In this document: in pieces, positions 26,757 to 35,073 of the stretch | Position numbering within the stretch: position 1 is the stretch's first letter | How the letters are laid out: each line of letters begins with the position of its first letter | NCBI RefSeq assembly: GCF_900141715.1 | Contig: NZ_FQYK01000005.1 | Location: 248,001 to 312,000 of the forward strand | Length of the DNA stretch: 64,000 nt | Direction: 5' to 3' | Source: Algibacter luteus | Lineage (GTDB): Bacteria; Bacteroidota; Bacteroidia; Flavobacteriales; Flavobacteriaceae | Notes under the pieces: model-generated | Told to the model about the DNA's origin: nothing | Database searches by the model: none | Seen by the model: the letters and a program-made list of their open reading frames with translations, nothing else | Made by a program: the position numbers and the translations under genes

Positions 26757-26788
26757 TTGTTTTGCAGCTATTTACGAGTATATCTTTG
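26757..26788 (+). promoter_or_regulatory. promoter of the excisionase-like/Rep-like genes
   Basis: TTG (26757-26759), 21 nt, TATCTTTG (26781-26788), 58 bp before the HTH gene. Confidence 0.6.
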
Positions 26789-26798
26789 CCTTGTAGAT

Positions 26799-26808
26799 AG
26801 TGATCACT
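26799..26808. promoter_or_regulatory. palindrome at the expected transcription start
   Basis: AGTGATCACT, a perfect 10-bp palindrome 10 bp after the -7 box, placed where an operator would block transcription of the HTH and Rep-like genes. Confidence 0.4.
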
Positions 26809-26846
26809 TTACAACAATTTATAATTAATAAGAAAATTAAAGTAAA

Positions 26847-27158
26847 ATGAATAATCAAGTAATACAACTCCTGCAAGTGTCAATGGATGACTTGAAGGAA
26901 ATAATTAAAGAAGCGGTCTTGTCGGTAATTCCGCCACCGCCAACAAAAAACTTAAATCTAGGTTTAAATGATAGTGATTCAATCCCAGATGATGACTTGT
27001 TAACCACAAAAGAGGTTAGTGTTATCTTAAAGGTTTCTTCTACTTCCTTGTGGAGGTATAATAAACAGGGTGTCCTAAAAATTAAAAATAAGATAGGAAG
27101 AAAGGTCTATTATTCTAAAAAAGATGTGTTTGACTTTATAAAAGGTAATGTGATATGA
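26847..27158 (+). CDS. excisionase-like helix-turn-helix protein
   Basis: A 103-aa protein. The C-terminal half (residues 50-100) is a winged-helix/MerR-like DNA-binding domain of the kind found in excisionases of Bacteroidota elements: LTTKEVSVILKVSSTSLWRYNKQGVLK, then RKVYYSKKDVFDFI. The N-terminal half is a short helix followed by a proline/acidic linker. Position next to attL and just ahead of a Rep-like gene suggests it directs excision (recombination directionality factor) or regulates the operon. Its stop overlaps the ATG of the next gene by 4 nt (ATGA), so the two are coupled. Confidence 0.8.
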   Translation: MNNQVIQLLQVSMDDLKEIIKEAVLSVIPPPPTKNLNLGLNDSDSIPDDDLLTTKEVSVILKVSSTSLWRYNKQGVLKIKNKIGRKVYYSKKDVFDFIKGNVI

Positions 27159-28078
27159 TAGATTTATTAAAATTCTATATGAAAAACAGGAAGTTATTTA
27201 TAAAGAACATAGAAAATTCAAATGAGGTAGATTTAAGGATGTGCATCAACTCTAAAACTGGAGAAATTTTAGAGAAACAAACTGCGCATTATAAAAATTT
27301 GTTTATAGAGATAACAGAAAATCGAGCTACGATTAAAGGGAGTATTCATAAGTACTTTAATATTTTTGAGGGCCATGGGGAACAAAACTATAATGACTTT
27401 AGCTTTTGCGATTTTAAGTATGCTTTGAATAGACTACAAAATGCCTTAGATATAAACGGCAATGATACCTATATAACAAATTTAGAATTTGGTTTAAATA
27501 TAGACATCGAGGAAGAACCCCAAAAGCTGATAGATAATTATATTTTAATGTATGATTATAAAATGCCTAACAGAAACGAAAAGTTTTACGGTAAGGGCGA
27601 TTATTTGGAGTTTAAGACTACAGATTACAGTCTTAAAATTTATAATAAGTCAAAACAACATTCTTTAAAGAATAGAAATATTTTAAGAGTAGAGTTAAAA
27701 ATTACTGGCGCAAGGTATTTAAAAAAACACTTTAACATTTACACAGTTAATGACCTAGATAGAGATAGGTTTAAGAAGCTATTTGATAAACTTTTAGAGC
27801 ATTTCGATAAATTACTAATCGTTGACACATTGTCCCTTAAAAACAATCATAGAATGGACGAAATGATATTCTTTCAAAATGGTATTAGTGCAACATATTG
27901 GAAAGATTTAAAAAACAAAGTGTCTTCTAAAGTGAGGTACAGGTTTAAAAACGATTTTAATAATCTTCTTAATAAATATAGACTACTTAAAACAAAGAAA
28001 AAGTTAAGAATACTGTTAGTGAAGAAGTACAAAGAATTAATGGACTGCGATTGTGGGATTTTTACAAATGTTGCTTAG
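27155..28078 (+). CDS. putative replication initiation protein of the element
   Basis: A basic 307-aa protein. The order LEFGLNIDIEEEP (about 109-121), then YGKGDYLEFKTTDYSLKIYNKSKQ (about 145-168) and ILRVELKITGARYLKK (about 176-191), recalls Rep proteins of rolling-circle plasmids and filamentous phages, which share a 'D-x-Y-x-K' plus 'LR-x-E-x-R/K' layout. I could not assign the catalytic tyrosine or metal-binding histidines with certainty, so the family is inferred. It is coupled to the excisionase-like gene; a Rep would allow the excised circle to replicate. Otherwise it would be a DNA-binding protein of unknown role. Confidence 0.5.
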   Translation: MIDLLKFYMKNRKLFIKNIENSNEVDLRMCINSKTGEILEKQTAHYKNLFIEITENRATIKGSIHKYFNIFEGHGEQNYNDFSFCDFKYALNRLQNALDINGNDTYITNLEFGLNIDIEEEPQKLIDNYILMYDYKMPNRNEKFYGKGDYLEFKTTDYSLKIYNKSKQHSLKNRNILRVELKITGARYLKKHFNIYTVNDLDRDRFKKLFDKLLEHFDKLLIVDTLSLKNNHRMDEMIFFQNGISATYWKDLKNKVSSKVRYRFKNDFNNLLNKYRLLKTKKKLRILLVKKYKELMDCDCGIFTNVA

Positions 28079-28157
28079 TATAAGAGGGGGTAGTTGTTAT
28101 TAGTTATATAGCTTACAATTATCCCTCTATTATATTTCTTTCATTCTCCTTTAATTA

Positions 28158-28580
28158 TTACTTATTTAGGGTAGAGGCTTTTTTAGACACTCTTTTAGTA
28201 GCTTCATCAATAGAGTAGTTAATTTGTTCCTTACTTAAAATAGAAATGAGGTCTGGAGTACTAAAAATAGAGTTCTTCATCACTTCTTTTTGCTTTTCTA
28301 TAAAAGCATCCATATATTTCTTTAAGTAGTCAGGGTTTTCTTGGATTGTTACAGGGACAGTTTCGATAGCAAAAGTTAAAGCTTTATATAATTTTGTTTC
28401 TGTTAGTTGCTCAATTTTTTTCATAGCAACTTCCTGAGACTTCATAGTAGCTTCAATGCTATCCATAGTAACTCTTCGTGGTTCTGGTTTCGGTCTAGTT
28501 TTTTGTTTTTGACTAGAACTAGAAATATTTACAATAACTACTACGATTAGTATAAAAAACCCGATATATATAAATGCCAT
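28158..28580 (-). CDS. small membrane-anchored protein of unknown function
   Basis: The ATG at 28580 lies one base after the stop of the upstream lipoprotein gene, so I prefer it to the ATG at 28655, which would lie inside that gene. The 140-aa product has an N-terminal membrane helix (MAFIYIGFFILIVVVIVNI), a basic Pro/Arg patch (KTRPKPEPRR) and a mostly helical C-terminal region of charged residues. No family is recognised. With the lipoprotein it makes a two-gene minus-strand cargo unit of the element. Confidence 0.65.
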   Translation of the reverse strand: MAFIYIGFFILIVVVIVNISSSSQKQKTRPKPEPRRVTMDSIEATMKSQEVAMKKIEQLTETKLYKALTFAIETVPVTIQENPDYLKKYMDAFIEKQKEVMKNSIFSTPDLISILSKEQINYSIDEATKRVSKKASTLNK

Positions 28581-28581
28581 A

Positions 28582-29049
28582 CTATATGTTGTTCTTGTTA
28601 TAAAAAGTTTTAACTGAGAATTTAACAACTGTTCCCAACTGATAATATTCAGCATTACTAGTTGTAAAAGTTAGTTCATTATTATTGACTGTAAAGGAGT
28701 CTGCAACATTATCATCAATCTGGAGTTTATTTCCATCAGGAGTAGCCCATGTAAAATTTCCATATAAAGGACTGTTCCCTGGATACTCTGAAACTTTTGT
28801 GCCTGTACCGTCATCGTTAAATATCATTATTCGTGTTGCAGTATCACTATTAAGACTTCCTTGTATTTGAGATTTAGTAACACTAGTCCCATTAAGGTCT
28901 GTAATTTCTAAAACCTCATGGTGGGTTAGTTTCCAAGGGCTGTTCATAATTAACAGTTCAGATTGACTTAGTTGAAGGTCTTTGTTGTCATCAGAAGATG
29001 TACAGTCAAAAAGCAAAATAACAGATAATAAAAGAAGTATTTTTTTCAT
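28582..29049 (-). CDS. lipocalin-like small lipoprotein
   Basis: 155 aa with a signal peptide and a Cys at residue 16 (LLFDCTSSDDNKD), followed by the Ser/Asp-rich stretch usual for Bacteroidota lipoproteins; Phe-Asp before the Cys is a weak lipobox. The mature part reads like the lipocalin-like domain of many flavobacterial lipoproteins: SPWKLTHHEVLEI at the start, then MIFNDDGTGTKV, NFTWATPDGNKLQI and NELTFTTSN. Its role in the element is unknown. It is divergent from the XRE gene, with a 20-bp palindrome in the shared upstream region. Confidence 0.72.
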   Translation of the reverse strand: MKKILLLLSVILLFDCTSSDDNKDLQLSQSELLIMNSPWKLTHHEVLEITDLNGTSVTKSQIQGSLNSDTATRIMIFNDDGTGTKVSEYPGNSPLYGNFTWATPDGNKLQIDDNVADSFTVNNNELTFTTSNAEYYQLGTVVKFSVKTFYNKNNI

Positions 29050-29090
29050 AACGTAGGTTTTATAGAACTAATGTAAGTGAATTTATTTAA

Positions 29091-29110
29091 TTAACCCAAA
29101 TTTGGGTTAA
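29091..29110. promoter_or_regulatory. 20-bp perfect palindrome, candidate operator of the XRE regulator
   Basis: TTAACCCAAATTTGGGTTAA reads the same on both strands. It lies 41 bp from the lipoprotein start and 32 bp from the XRE start, where one dimer could control both divergent units. Confidence 0.6.
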
Positions 29111-29142
29111 GGTTTTCGATGTGATTCTCGCATTTTTAACTG

Positions 29143-29373
29143 ATGTTAACAAAGAGCGAGGAAAATAAAATTTTGACAGAGCTTGGTAAACGAGTTCGGG
29201 AATTAAGAGAACAAAAGAATGTTACTCAATACAACCTTGCTACAGATGCCGAAATATCTAAAAATCAAGTAGGCAGACTGGAGAGAGGCGAATATAAAGT
29301 GTCTATTATTACCCTTGTAAAACTTGGAAAAGCCCTTGATGTTGACTTTAGGGAGTTCTTCAAATACCTATAG
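29143..29373 (+). CDS. XRE-family HTH regulator, possible R-M controller protein
   Basis: 76 aa, nearly all one Cro/C1-type helix-turn-helix domain: LGKRVRELREQKNVTQYNLA (about 14-33), then ISKNQVGRLERGEYKVSIIT and KLGKALDVDFREFF. Its size and its position just ahead of the methyltransferase gene (96 bp) are those of C proteins, which delay restriction until methylation is complete. The palindrome at 29091-29110 is a likely binding site. Type III systems seldom carry such a controller, so it might instead be the element's own immunity repressor. Confidence 0.85.
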   Translation: MLTKSEENKILTELGKRVRELREQKNVTQYNLATDAEISKNQVGRLERGEYKVSIITLVKLGKALDVDFREFFKYL

Positions 29374-29426
29374 TATATTTTTAGTTTTTTTATATAACAA
29401 TTCAGACGTATAATTATTAATTATGC

Positions 29427-29434
29427 TATTTTTG
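29427..29434 (+). promoter_or_regulatory. candidate -7 box for mod
   Basis: TATTTTTG fits TAnnTTTG and lies 35 bp before the mod ATG; no clear TTG upstream element was found. Confidence 0.35.
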
Positions 29435-29469
29435 AATAATCTGTAAATATATCTAGGACGAACCAAAGA

Positions 29470-31314
29470 ATGCAAAATCTACAAAACGAACTTATAGAAC
29501 TACTTAAACACGAAGACAATTTAGTAGTCGATAACCAACTTAATAAAAATAAAATAATAGAAGCTGCTTTAAAGGTTGAACCCTTTTTAATAAGCCTCTT
29601 AATTAAGAACGAGACCTTTAAAAAACACTTCTTTCAAGAGGTGGAAAATGTATTGGTGTTCGATAAAATTAACTTTCAGCGATTTGTAAATAACAAGTCT
29701 TTTTTACCTGATAGTTATACAGCCTTTAAAAATAAAATAGGGTTAGCAATTAACGACGACACTGTAGATAATTTCATTAAAACTAAAAATGACGTGGTTT
29801 TGGTATGGCCTCATAAAGATTGTGTGTTAGAAGGAGGGCAAACGAAAGAAGACCAAAAAAGAAATGAGATATTTTGGAATGAAACCCTCGCTCCTGATAG
29901 TGTAGATAGATTATTAGATGCAAAAGCGTTTACCAACTTTAAAAGATATGACAAAAAGGGGGAACATAAAATAACAGAATTTAAAGGAGATGAAAACTTA
30001 ATTCTAAAAGGGAACAACTTATTAGTTCTTTCGTCATTGCTAAAAACACATAGAGGCAAAATAAAGCTTATTTACATAGACCCACCATATAACACAGGAG
30101 GCGATACTTTTATGTATAACGATTCCTTTAACCATTCTTCTTGGTTGACTTTTATGAAAAATCGTTTGTTAATAGCAAAAGAGTTATTACATCCAGAAGG
30201 AAGTATTTTTATACAAATAGATGATTTTGAAGATGCTTATTTAAAGGTTTTAATGGATGAACTTTTTAAGCCAGAGAATTTTAGAAATAAAATAACATGG
30301 AAACGAAGGGGGGGTAGTGCAAATCCAAAGAATAGACTTAATAATGTTGTAGATTATATTTTGTGGTATTCAAAAAATGAAAATTTTACTTTTCATACTC
30401 CATTTACTATTGACGATCCAAACACAAAGAAATATATTAAAGAAAGGTTTACAAACGTAGATGAAAATGGAAGGAAATTTATGAAATCTCCCTTGCAAAG
30501 CCCAAATCCAAGACCAAATTTAATGTATGATTATAAAGGATTCAAAACTCCTAAAAATGGATGGTCAATTTCAGAAGAAAAAATGAAGGAATGGGATGCA
30601 GAAGGCAAGCTATGGTTTCCAGATGACAAAGAAAAAAATATAAATAGAAAAATATATTTAGATGAATATTCAGGGCAACCAGTTTCAAGTTTATGGACTG
30701 ACATAAGTGTAATAAATCCTATGAGTAAAGAAAGGGGAGAGTTTGAAGGAGGTCAAAAACCTGAAGCCCTACTTCATAGAATAATTGAAATGGTTACAGA
30801 TGAAGGCGATTATGTTTTAGATTTTTTTGTTGGTAGTGGTACAACTTGTGCAACTGCTCATAAAATGAATAGAAAGTACATTGGAGTTGAGCAGTTAAAT
30901 TACATAGAGCCTATTCCTGTTCAGCGTATAATTGATGTTACTAAAGGCGACGAGGCAGGAATTTCAAAAAAAGTAAATTGGCAAGGTGGCGGTACTTTTG
31001 TCTATGCTGAATTATTGGAGTACAACCAATACTTTGTAAATAAAATTCAAGAAGCTAAAACCAAAGAAAATATTATAGCTATTTGGAGCGAAATGCAAGA
31101 CAAAGCATTCATATCCTATCAATTTGATAAAGACATCTTTAATAATAGCTTAGAAGCCTTTAAAACAGCTTCAATAGAGACTATGCAACACTATTTAATA
31201 GAAATATTAGATAAAAACCAATTGTATGTTAATTTTAGTGAAATTGAAGATAAATCTTTTAATGTAAGTGAAGAAGATAAGGCTTTAAACTATTCATTTT
31301 ATAATATAAAATAG
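29470..31314 (+). CDS. mod: type III restriction-modification DNA methyltransferase (Mod)
   Basis: 614-aa N6-adenine methyltransferase of the beta class: the catalytic motif DPPY (204-207, within IYIDPPYNTGG) precedes the SAM-binding motif FFVGSGTT (452-459). The roughly 150 residues between them (about 275-425) form the target-recognition domain, which should set the methylated sequence. The N-terminal 160 residues match the helical domain common to Mod subunits of this group. Mod both modifies DNA alone and guides Res in the complex. The usual mod-res order is interrupted here by an Abi gene and its leader. Confidence 0.93.
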   Translation: MQNLQNELIELLKHEDNLVVDNQLNKNKIIEAALKVEPFLISLLIKNETFKKHFFQEVENVLVFDKINFQRFVNNKSFLPDSYTAFKNKIGLAINDDTVDNFIKTKNDVVLVWPHKDCVLEGGQTKEDQKRNEIFWNETLAPDSVDRLLDAKAFTNFKRYDKKGEHKITEFKGDENLILKGNNLLVLSSLLKTHRGKIKLIYIDPPYNTGGDTFMYNDSFNHSSWLTFMKNRLLIAKELLHPEGSIFIQIDDFEDAYLKVLMDELFKPENFRNKITWKRRGGSANPKNRLNNVVDYILWYSKNENFTFHTPFTIDDPNTKKYIKERFTNVDENGRKFMKSPLQSPNPRPNLMYDYKGFKTPKNGWSISEEKMKEWDAEGKLWFPDDKEKNINRKIYLDEYSGQPVSSLWTDISVINPMSKERGEFEGGQKPEALLHRIIEMVTDEGDYVLDFFVGSGTTCATAHKMNRKYIGVEQLNYIEPIPVQRIIDVTKGDEAGISKKVNWQGGGTFVYAELLEYNQYFVNKIQEAKTKENIIAIWSEMQDKAFISYQFDKDIFNNSLEAFKTASIETMQHYLIEILDKNQLYVNFSEIEDKSFNVSEEDKALNYSFYNIK

Positions 31315-31356
31315 GGTATGGTTTTTGTTTATAAAATTAAATATATGTTAATAAGT

Positions 31357-31387
31357 TTGCAAAAGGTAGTTTTATTATCTACTTTTG
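31357..31387 (+). promoter_or_regulatory. promoter of the non-coding locus upstream of abi
   Basis: TTG (31357-31359), 20 nt, TACTTTTG (31380-31387): a good consensus promoter lying after the mod stop and not next to any start codon, as the gene start is 113 bp further on. Confidence 0.65.
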
Positions 31388-31392
31388 TACAA

Positions 31393-31482
31393 CAATTAGA
31401 TACTAACAACACTTTTACAAGAGTGTTTCAAAATAACGTGGTTATCCTGCCTCTTCACAATGCACACTGGATAACCCTTTTT
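31393..31482 (+). ncRNA. putative ~90-nt RNA upstream of the HEPN Abi gene
   Basis: Predicted from structure only. It starts a few bases after the TACTTTTG box. Hairpin 1 is AACACTT/GAGTGTT (31408-31414 with 31421-31427, one G-T pair). Hairpin 2 is GGTTATCC/GGATAACC (31440-31447 with 31469-31476), with a 21-nt loop and a CTTTTT tail that would end transcription. The abi ATG follows 18 bp later, behind TAAGG. Promoter, two hairpins and terminator in about 125 bp suggest a separate RNA, possibly an RNA antitoxin or guide partner of the Abi protein. The alternative is an attenuator leader of abi. Exact ends are estimates. Confidence 0.5.
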
Positions 31483-31500
31483 AATTTAAAGCGGTAAGGT

Positions 31501-32448
31501 ATGGCAAAGAAACCTTATACAAAACCACCGCTTACTTTTCAAGCTCAAATACAAAAATGGATAGATAGAGGTTTACAAGTGCCTGACATATATAGGGCAC
31601 AAAGCTATTTATCGCATATAAGCTATTACCGTTTAAGTGCTTATTGTTTGCCTTTTCAAAGTGTAAAGGACACGTTTGATGCAGGTACTACTTTTGATGA
31701 TGTTTTAAATTTGTATCTTTTTGATAGAGAATTAAGGCTTTTAATTTTAGATGCTATAGAACGTATTGAAATAGCTTTAAGAACCAAAATTATATATGAT
31801 TTAGCCCATAAATACGGCTCACACTGGCAAGATAATCAAGGCGTATTTAAAGCCCCTTACACAAATAGAAACGGAACTTATATTGACCCTTTTGGCAGTT
31901 TGCAAACATATTTAAATAAAGAGTATAATTCTTCAGACCCCGAAGTTTTTATTAAGCACTATTTTGACAATTATGATACACCACCTAATCCACCTTCTTG
32001 GATGGCTATAGAGTTGGTAACTGTAGGAGGTTTGTCAAGGTTATATAGTAATTTAGCTAATGACGATGATAAAAAGTTAATAGCACGAAATTATAAATTA
32101 CCACATTTTGTATTTCAGTCTTGGTTTCATTCTATGACGCATTTAAGAAACTTATCTGCTCATCATTGTAGAGTTTGGAATAGGGAATACAGAATTACAC
32201 CGTCCTACCTAAAAAGCCCTAAATTTAATTGGGTTGATAATGCATTTGATATAAATAATAGGACGTTTTATTACCTTAATGTTTTAAAATATTTTTTAAA
32301 TATTATTAACCCGAACAACTCTTTTAAAACTAAACTAGAAGCACTTTTTACAAAGTATCCTAACATAAAAATCGAGTATATGGGCTTGCCAACGGATGCC
32401 TTTGGAAATGTAAAAGATTGGAAAGCTGAACCACTTTGGAAAAAATAA
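31501..32448 (+). CDS. Abi_2 (AbiD/AbiF-like) HEPN abortive-infection protein
   Basis: 315 aa of the Abi_2 family. The N-terminal part has KPPLTFQAQIQKWIDRGLQV and LSHISYYRLSAYCLPF, the classic family start, then FDDVLNLYLFDRELRLLILDAIERIEIALRTKI (a helix pair). The HEPN ribonuclease motif R-x4-H is RNLSAH (216-221) in MTHLRNLSAHHCRVWN. AbiF-type proteins are taken as RNases that halt growth on phage infection, and I recall recent work that links them to an adjacent ncRNA and to the ancestry of Cas13. Here a candidate RNA precedes the gene and res follows 9 bp later, so restriction and abortive infection share one operon. Confidence 0.9.
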   Translation: MAKKPYTKPPLTFQAQIQKWIDRGLQVPDIYRAQSYLSHISYYRLSAYCLPFQSVKDTFDAGTTFDDVLNLYLFDRELRLLILDAIERIEIALRTKIIYDLAHKYGSHWQDNQGVFKAPYTNRNGTYIDPFGSLQTYLNKEYNSSDPEVFIKHYFDNYDTPPNPPSWMAIELVTVGGLSRLYSNLANDDDKKLIARNYKLPHFVFQSWFHSMTHLRNLSAHHCRVWNREYRITPSYLKSPKFNWVDNAFDINNRTFYYLNVLKYFLNIINPNNSFKTKLEALFTKYPNIKIEYMGLPTDAFGNVKDWKAEPLWKK

Positions 32449-32457
32449 AATATTTTT

Positions 32458-35073
32458 ATGAATTTATTTAATCAGGACAATTTACAACGCTTAGACAAAC
32501 GAATATCTGTTGTTTTTGAAGACGGTATTAAAGAAATAGAATTGTCTCCTATTATTAAAAATAATTTAAGGTTTGCACCGAGACCATACCAAGTAGAAGC
32601 TTTCTCTTATTTTAATTATTATATAAATAACCCTCGTTTAAGGCTAAAACCTACACAAGTGTTGTTTCACATGGCTACTGGTAGTGGTAAAACCCTAATA
32701 ATGGCAGGGGCAATGTTGGAATTGTATAAAATGGGTTATCGTAATTTTATTTTCTTTGTGAATACCGACACTATTATTCGTAAAACCAAGGAGAACTTTT
32801 TAAACCCTAGTAGCTCTAAATACCTTTTTAAGGAACAAATAAATATTGATGGCGTTAATGTGAATATTACCGAGGTAGAAAGTTTTGAGACTACAAATGA
32901 TGCTGATATTAGTATTCTATTTTCTACTACACAGGGCTTACATTCTAAGTTAAACGCACCAAGAGAGAACAGTATCACTTTTGATGACTTTATAGACAAA
33001 GAAATAGTTTTAATAAGTGATGAAGCGCATCACATTAATACACTAACCAAGAAAACACTTTCACAAGAAGAAAAAAGTAATGCTACAAGTTGGGAATATA
33101 CTGTACAACGCATATTAACATCGAACCCAAATAATGTTTTAATAGAGTTTACAGCAACATTAGAGTTAAATCATCCAAATGTAGCTTCTAAATACGCTAA
33201 CAAATTACTCTTTGATTATTCGCTAACTAAATTTAGAGAAGATGGTTATTCAAAGGAAGTACAAACAAACCAAGTAGATTATCAGCCTATACAAAGGGCA
33301 ATTGTAGCGGTTTTAATAAGTCAGTTCAAAAAGAAAATATTTGCTACTAAAGGTATTTTAGCGAAGCCAGTAATAATGTTTAAATCTAAAACAACTGCTG
33401 AAAGTGGAGTAATGGAAGAAGCCTTTAAAAAGGAAATACAAAACTTATCGGTGCAGAAATTAGAAGGCATAATTAAATTGGATAACGCTATTTTGGATAA
33501 GGCAGTAGCATATTTTAAAGAGCTGAACATATCGTTACAAAATTTAATAGATGAGATAAAAGAAGATTTTTCAGAAGATAAAATAATCTCTGTGAACTCT
33601 AAAAATGACACTGATGAAAAGCAAATAGTTATTAATAGCCTTGAAGACCATAATAACGAATATAGGGCAGTTTTTGCAGTAGATAAATTAAATGAGGGTT
33701 GGGACGTATTAAACTTATACGATATTGTTAGGCTGTATGATACCCGTGATGCTTCGGGAAGTAAACCAGGGAAAACAACTGTAGCCGAAGCGCAATTAAT
33801 AGGCAGAGGTGCAAGATATTATCCTTTTCAACTAGAAGAAAGCCAAGAAATAGACAAGCGCAAATATGATAATGACTTAGAAAATATCATGCGTAATTGT
33901 GAGACCTTACATTATCACTGTTCACACAATCCAAGATACATAACAGAGTTAAATAATGCGCTCCGTCAAATAGGAATGTTTCCAGAAGAAAAGATTGAAG
34001 TTGATTTAATCTTAAAAGACGAATTTAAAGCAACATCTTTTTATAAAAACGGCTTTATATTCTTAAATAAAAAGGTAAAAAATAACCCTAAAACATTATT
34101 AGAGTACCAAGAGCCAGACATTGTAAAAAAGCATACTTACGCTTTAAGAACTAATCGTTCAGCTTCGACAACTATATTAGATAATGCTTCTGTAAAACAA
34201 AATAAATTACAAGCAAATTATTCTAATAAACATCATTTTTCTGTTTGGGACAAGACCATATTAAAAAAGGGGTTGAACAAAATCCCATTTTACCACTTTA
34301 GTAATATTAGACGTTATTTTCCTAGCGTTAAGTCTATAGACGATTTTATTACAGATGCTAAATATTTTGGTGGGGTAACAGTAGAAGTTACAGGGTTGCA
34401 AAAAGACACTAATAATTTATCGCCTCAACAAAAATTAGAAATAGTTATTGATGTTGCTACAAGAGTGGCAAACGAAATAGCAACAAAGTTTGGAGATTAC
34501 AGAGGGACAAAATCCTTTTATAGAGAGCCTTTAAGAAAGTATTTTAGAGACAAGAAATTATCCTTTTCAGTGAATACAAATACTACAGCAGAAACAGGAA
34601 AACCAACCATGAGGAATGATATAGATCCAAAATACTTTGTGGATTTAAATAAAGCCGATTGGTATGTTTATAAAGAGAACTACGGCTCTTCCGAAGAAAA
34701 GTTTTTAGTAAAGTATTTCCATGATAATATAGATGAGCTAAAAGAAAAATTTAAGGACATATTTTTATTAAGAAATGAGAGGTTCTTTAAACTATATAGG
34801 TTTAGTGATGCAAAAGCTACCGAACCCGACTTTGTACTATTTATGACAGATAAAAATTCAGATGAAGAAGTTATTTACCAGTTATTTATAGAGCCAAAAG
34901 GAGACCATTTGTTATACAATGATGAATGGAAAGAGCAATTCCTTGCCGAAATAGAGAAAGAAGCTTTAATAGAATTATACCAAAACCAACAATATAAATT
35001 AATAGGGATGCCCTTTTATAACATGCAAAATAGAGAAGATGAGTTTTCAGAAAAATTATCTAGCATTATATAA
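32458..35073 (+). CDS. res: type III restriction enzyme (Res) helicase-nuclease
   Basis: 871-aa SF2 ATPase plus nuclease. It has Walker A HMATGSGKT (71-79), the DEAH box (188-191, ISDEAHH), motif III TAT (in IEFTATLE), and motif VI-like QLIGRGARYYPF. The C-terminal nuclease domain shows PD (790-791), then IEPKGD (811-816), fitting the PD-(D/E)xK pattern. It cuts DNA when guided by Mod to unmethylated sites, translocating with ATP. All core motifs are intact, so the system looks functional. It starts 9 bp after abi and its last 8 bp overlap the convergent integrase gene. Confidence 0.92.
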   Translation: MNLFNQDNLQRLDKRISVVFEDGIKEIELSPIIKNNLRFAPRPYQVEAFSYFNYYINNPRLRLKPTQVLFHMATGSGKTLIMAGAMLELYKMGYRNFIFFVNTDTIIRKTKENFLNPSSSKYLFKEQINIDGVNVNITEVESFETTNDADISILFSTTQGLHSKLNAPRENSITFDDFIDKEIVLISDEAHHINTLTKKTLSQEEKSNATSWEYTVQRILTSNPNNVLIEFTATLELNHPNVASKYANKLLFDYSLTKFREDGYSKEVQTNQVDYQPIQRAIVAVLISQFKKKIFATKGILAKPVIMFKSKTTAESGVMEEAFKKEIQNLSVQKLEGIIKLDNAILDKAVAYFKELNISLQNLIDEIKEDFSEDKIISVNSKNDTDEKQIVINSLEDHNNEYRAVFAVDKLNEGWDVLNLYDIVRLYDTRDASGSKPGKTTVAEAQLIGRGARYYPFQLEESQEIDKRKYDNDLENIMRNCETLHYHCSHNPRYITELNNALRQIGMFPEEKIEVDLILKDEFKATSFYKNGFIFLNKKVKNNPKTLLEYQEPDIVKKHTYALRTNRSASTTILDNASVKQNKLQANYSNKHHFSVWDKTILKKGLNKIPFYHFSNIRRYFPSVKSIDDFITDAKYFGGVTVEVTGLQKDTNNLSPQQKLEIVIDVATRVANEIATKFGDYRGTKSFYREPLRKYFRDKKLSFSVNTNTTAETGKPTMRNDIDPKYFVDLNKADWYVYKENYGSSEEKFLVKYFHDNIDELKEKFKDIFLLRNERFFKLYRFSDAKATEPDFVLFMTDKNSDEEVIYQLFIEPKGDHLLYNDEWKEQFLAEIEKEALIELYQNQQYKLIGMPFYNMQNREDEFSEKLSSII

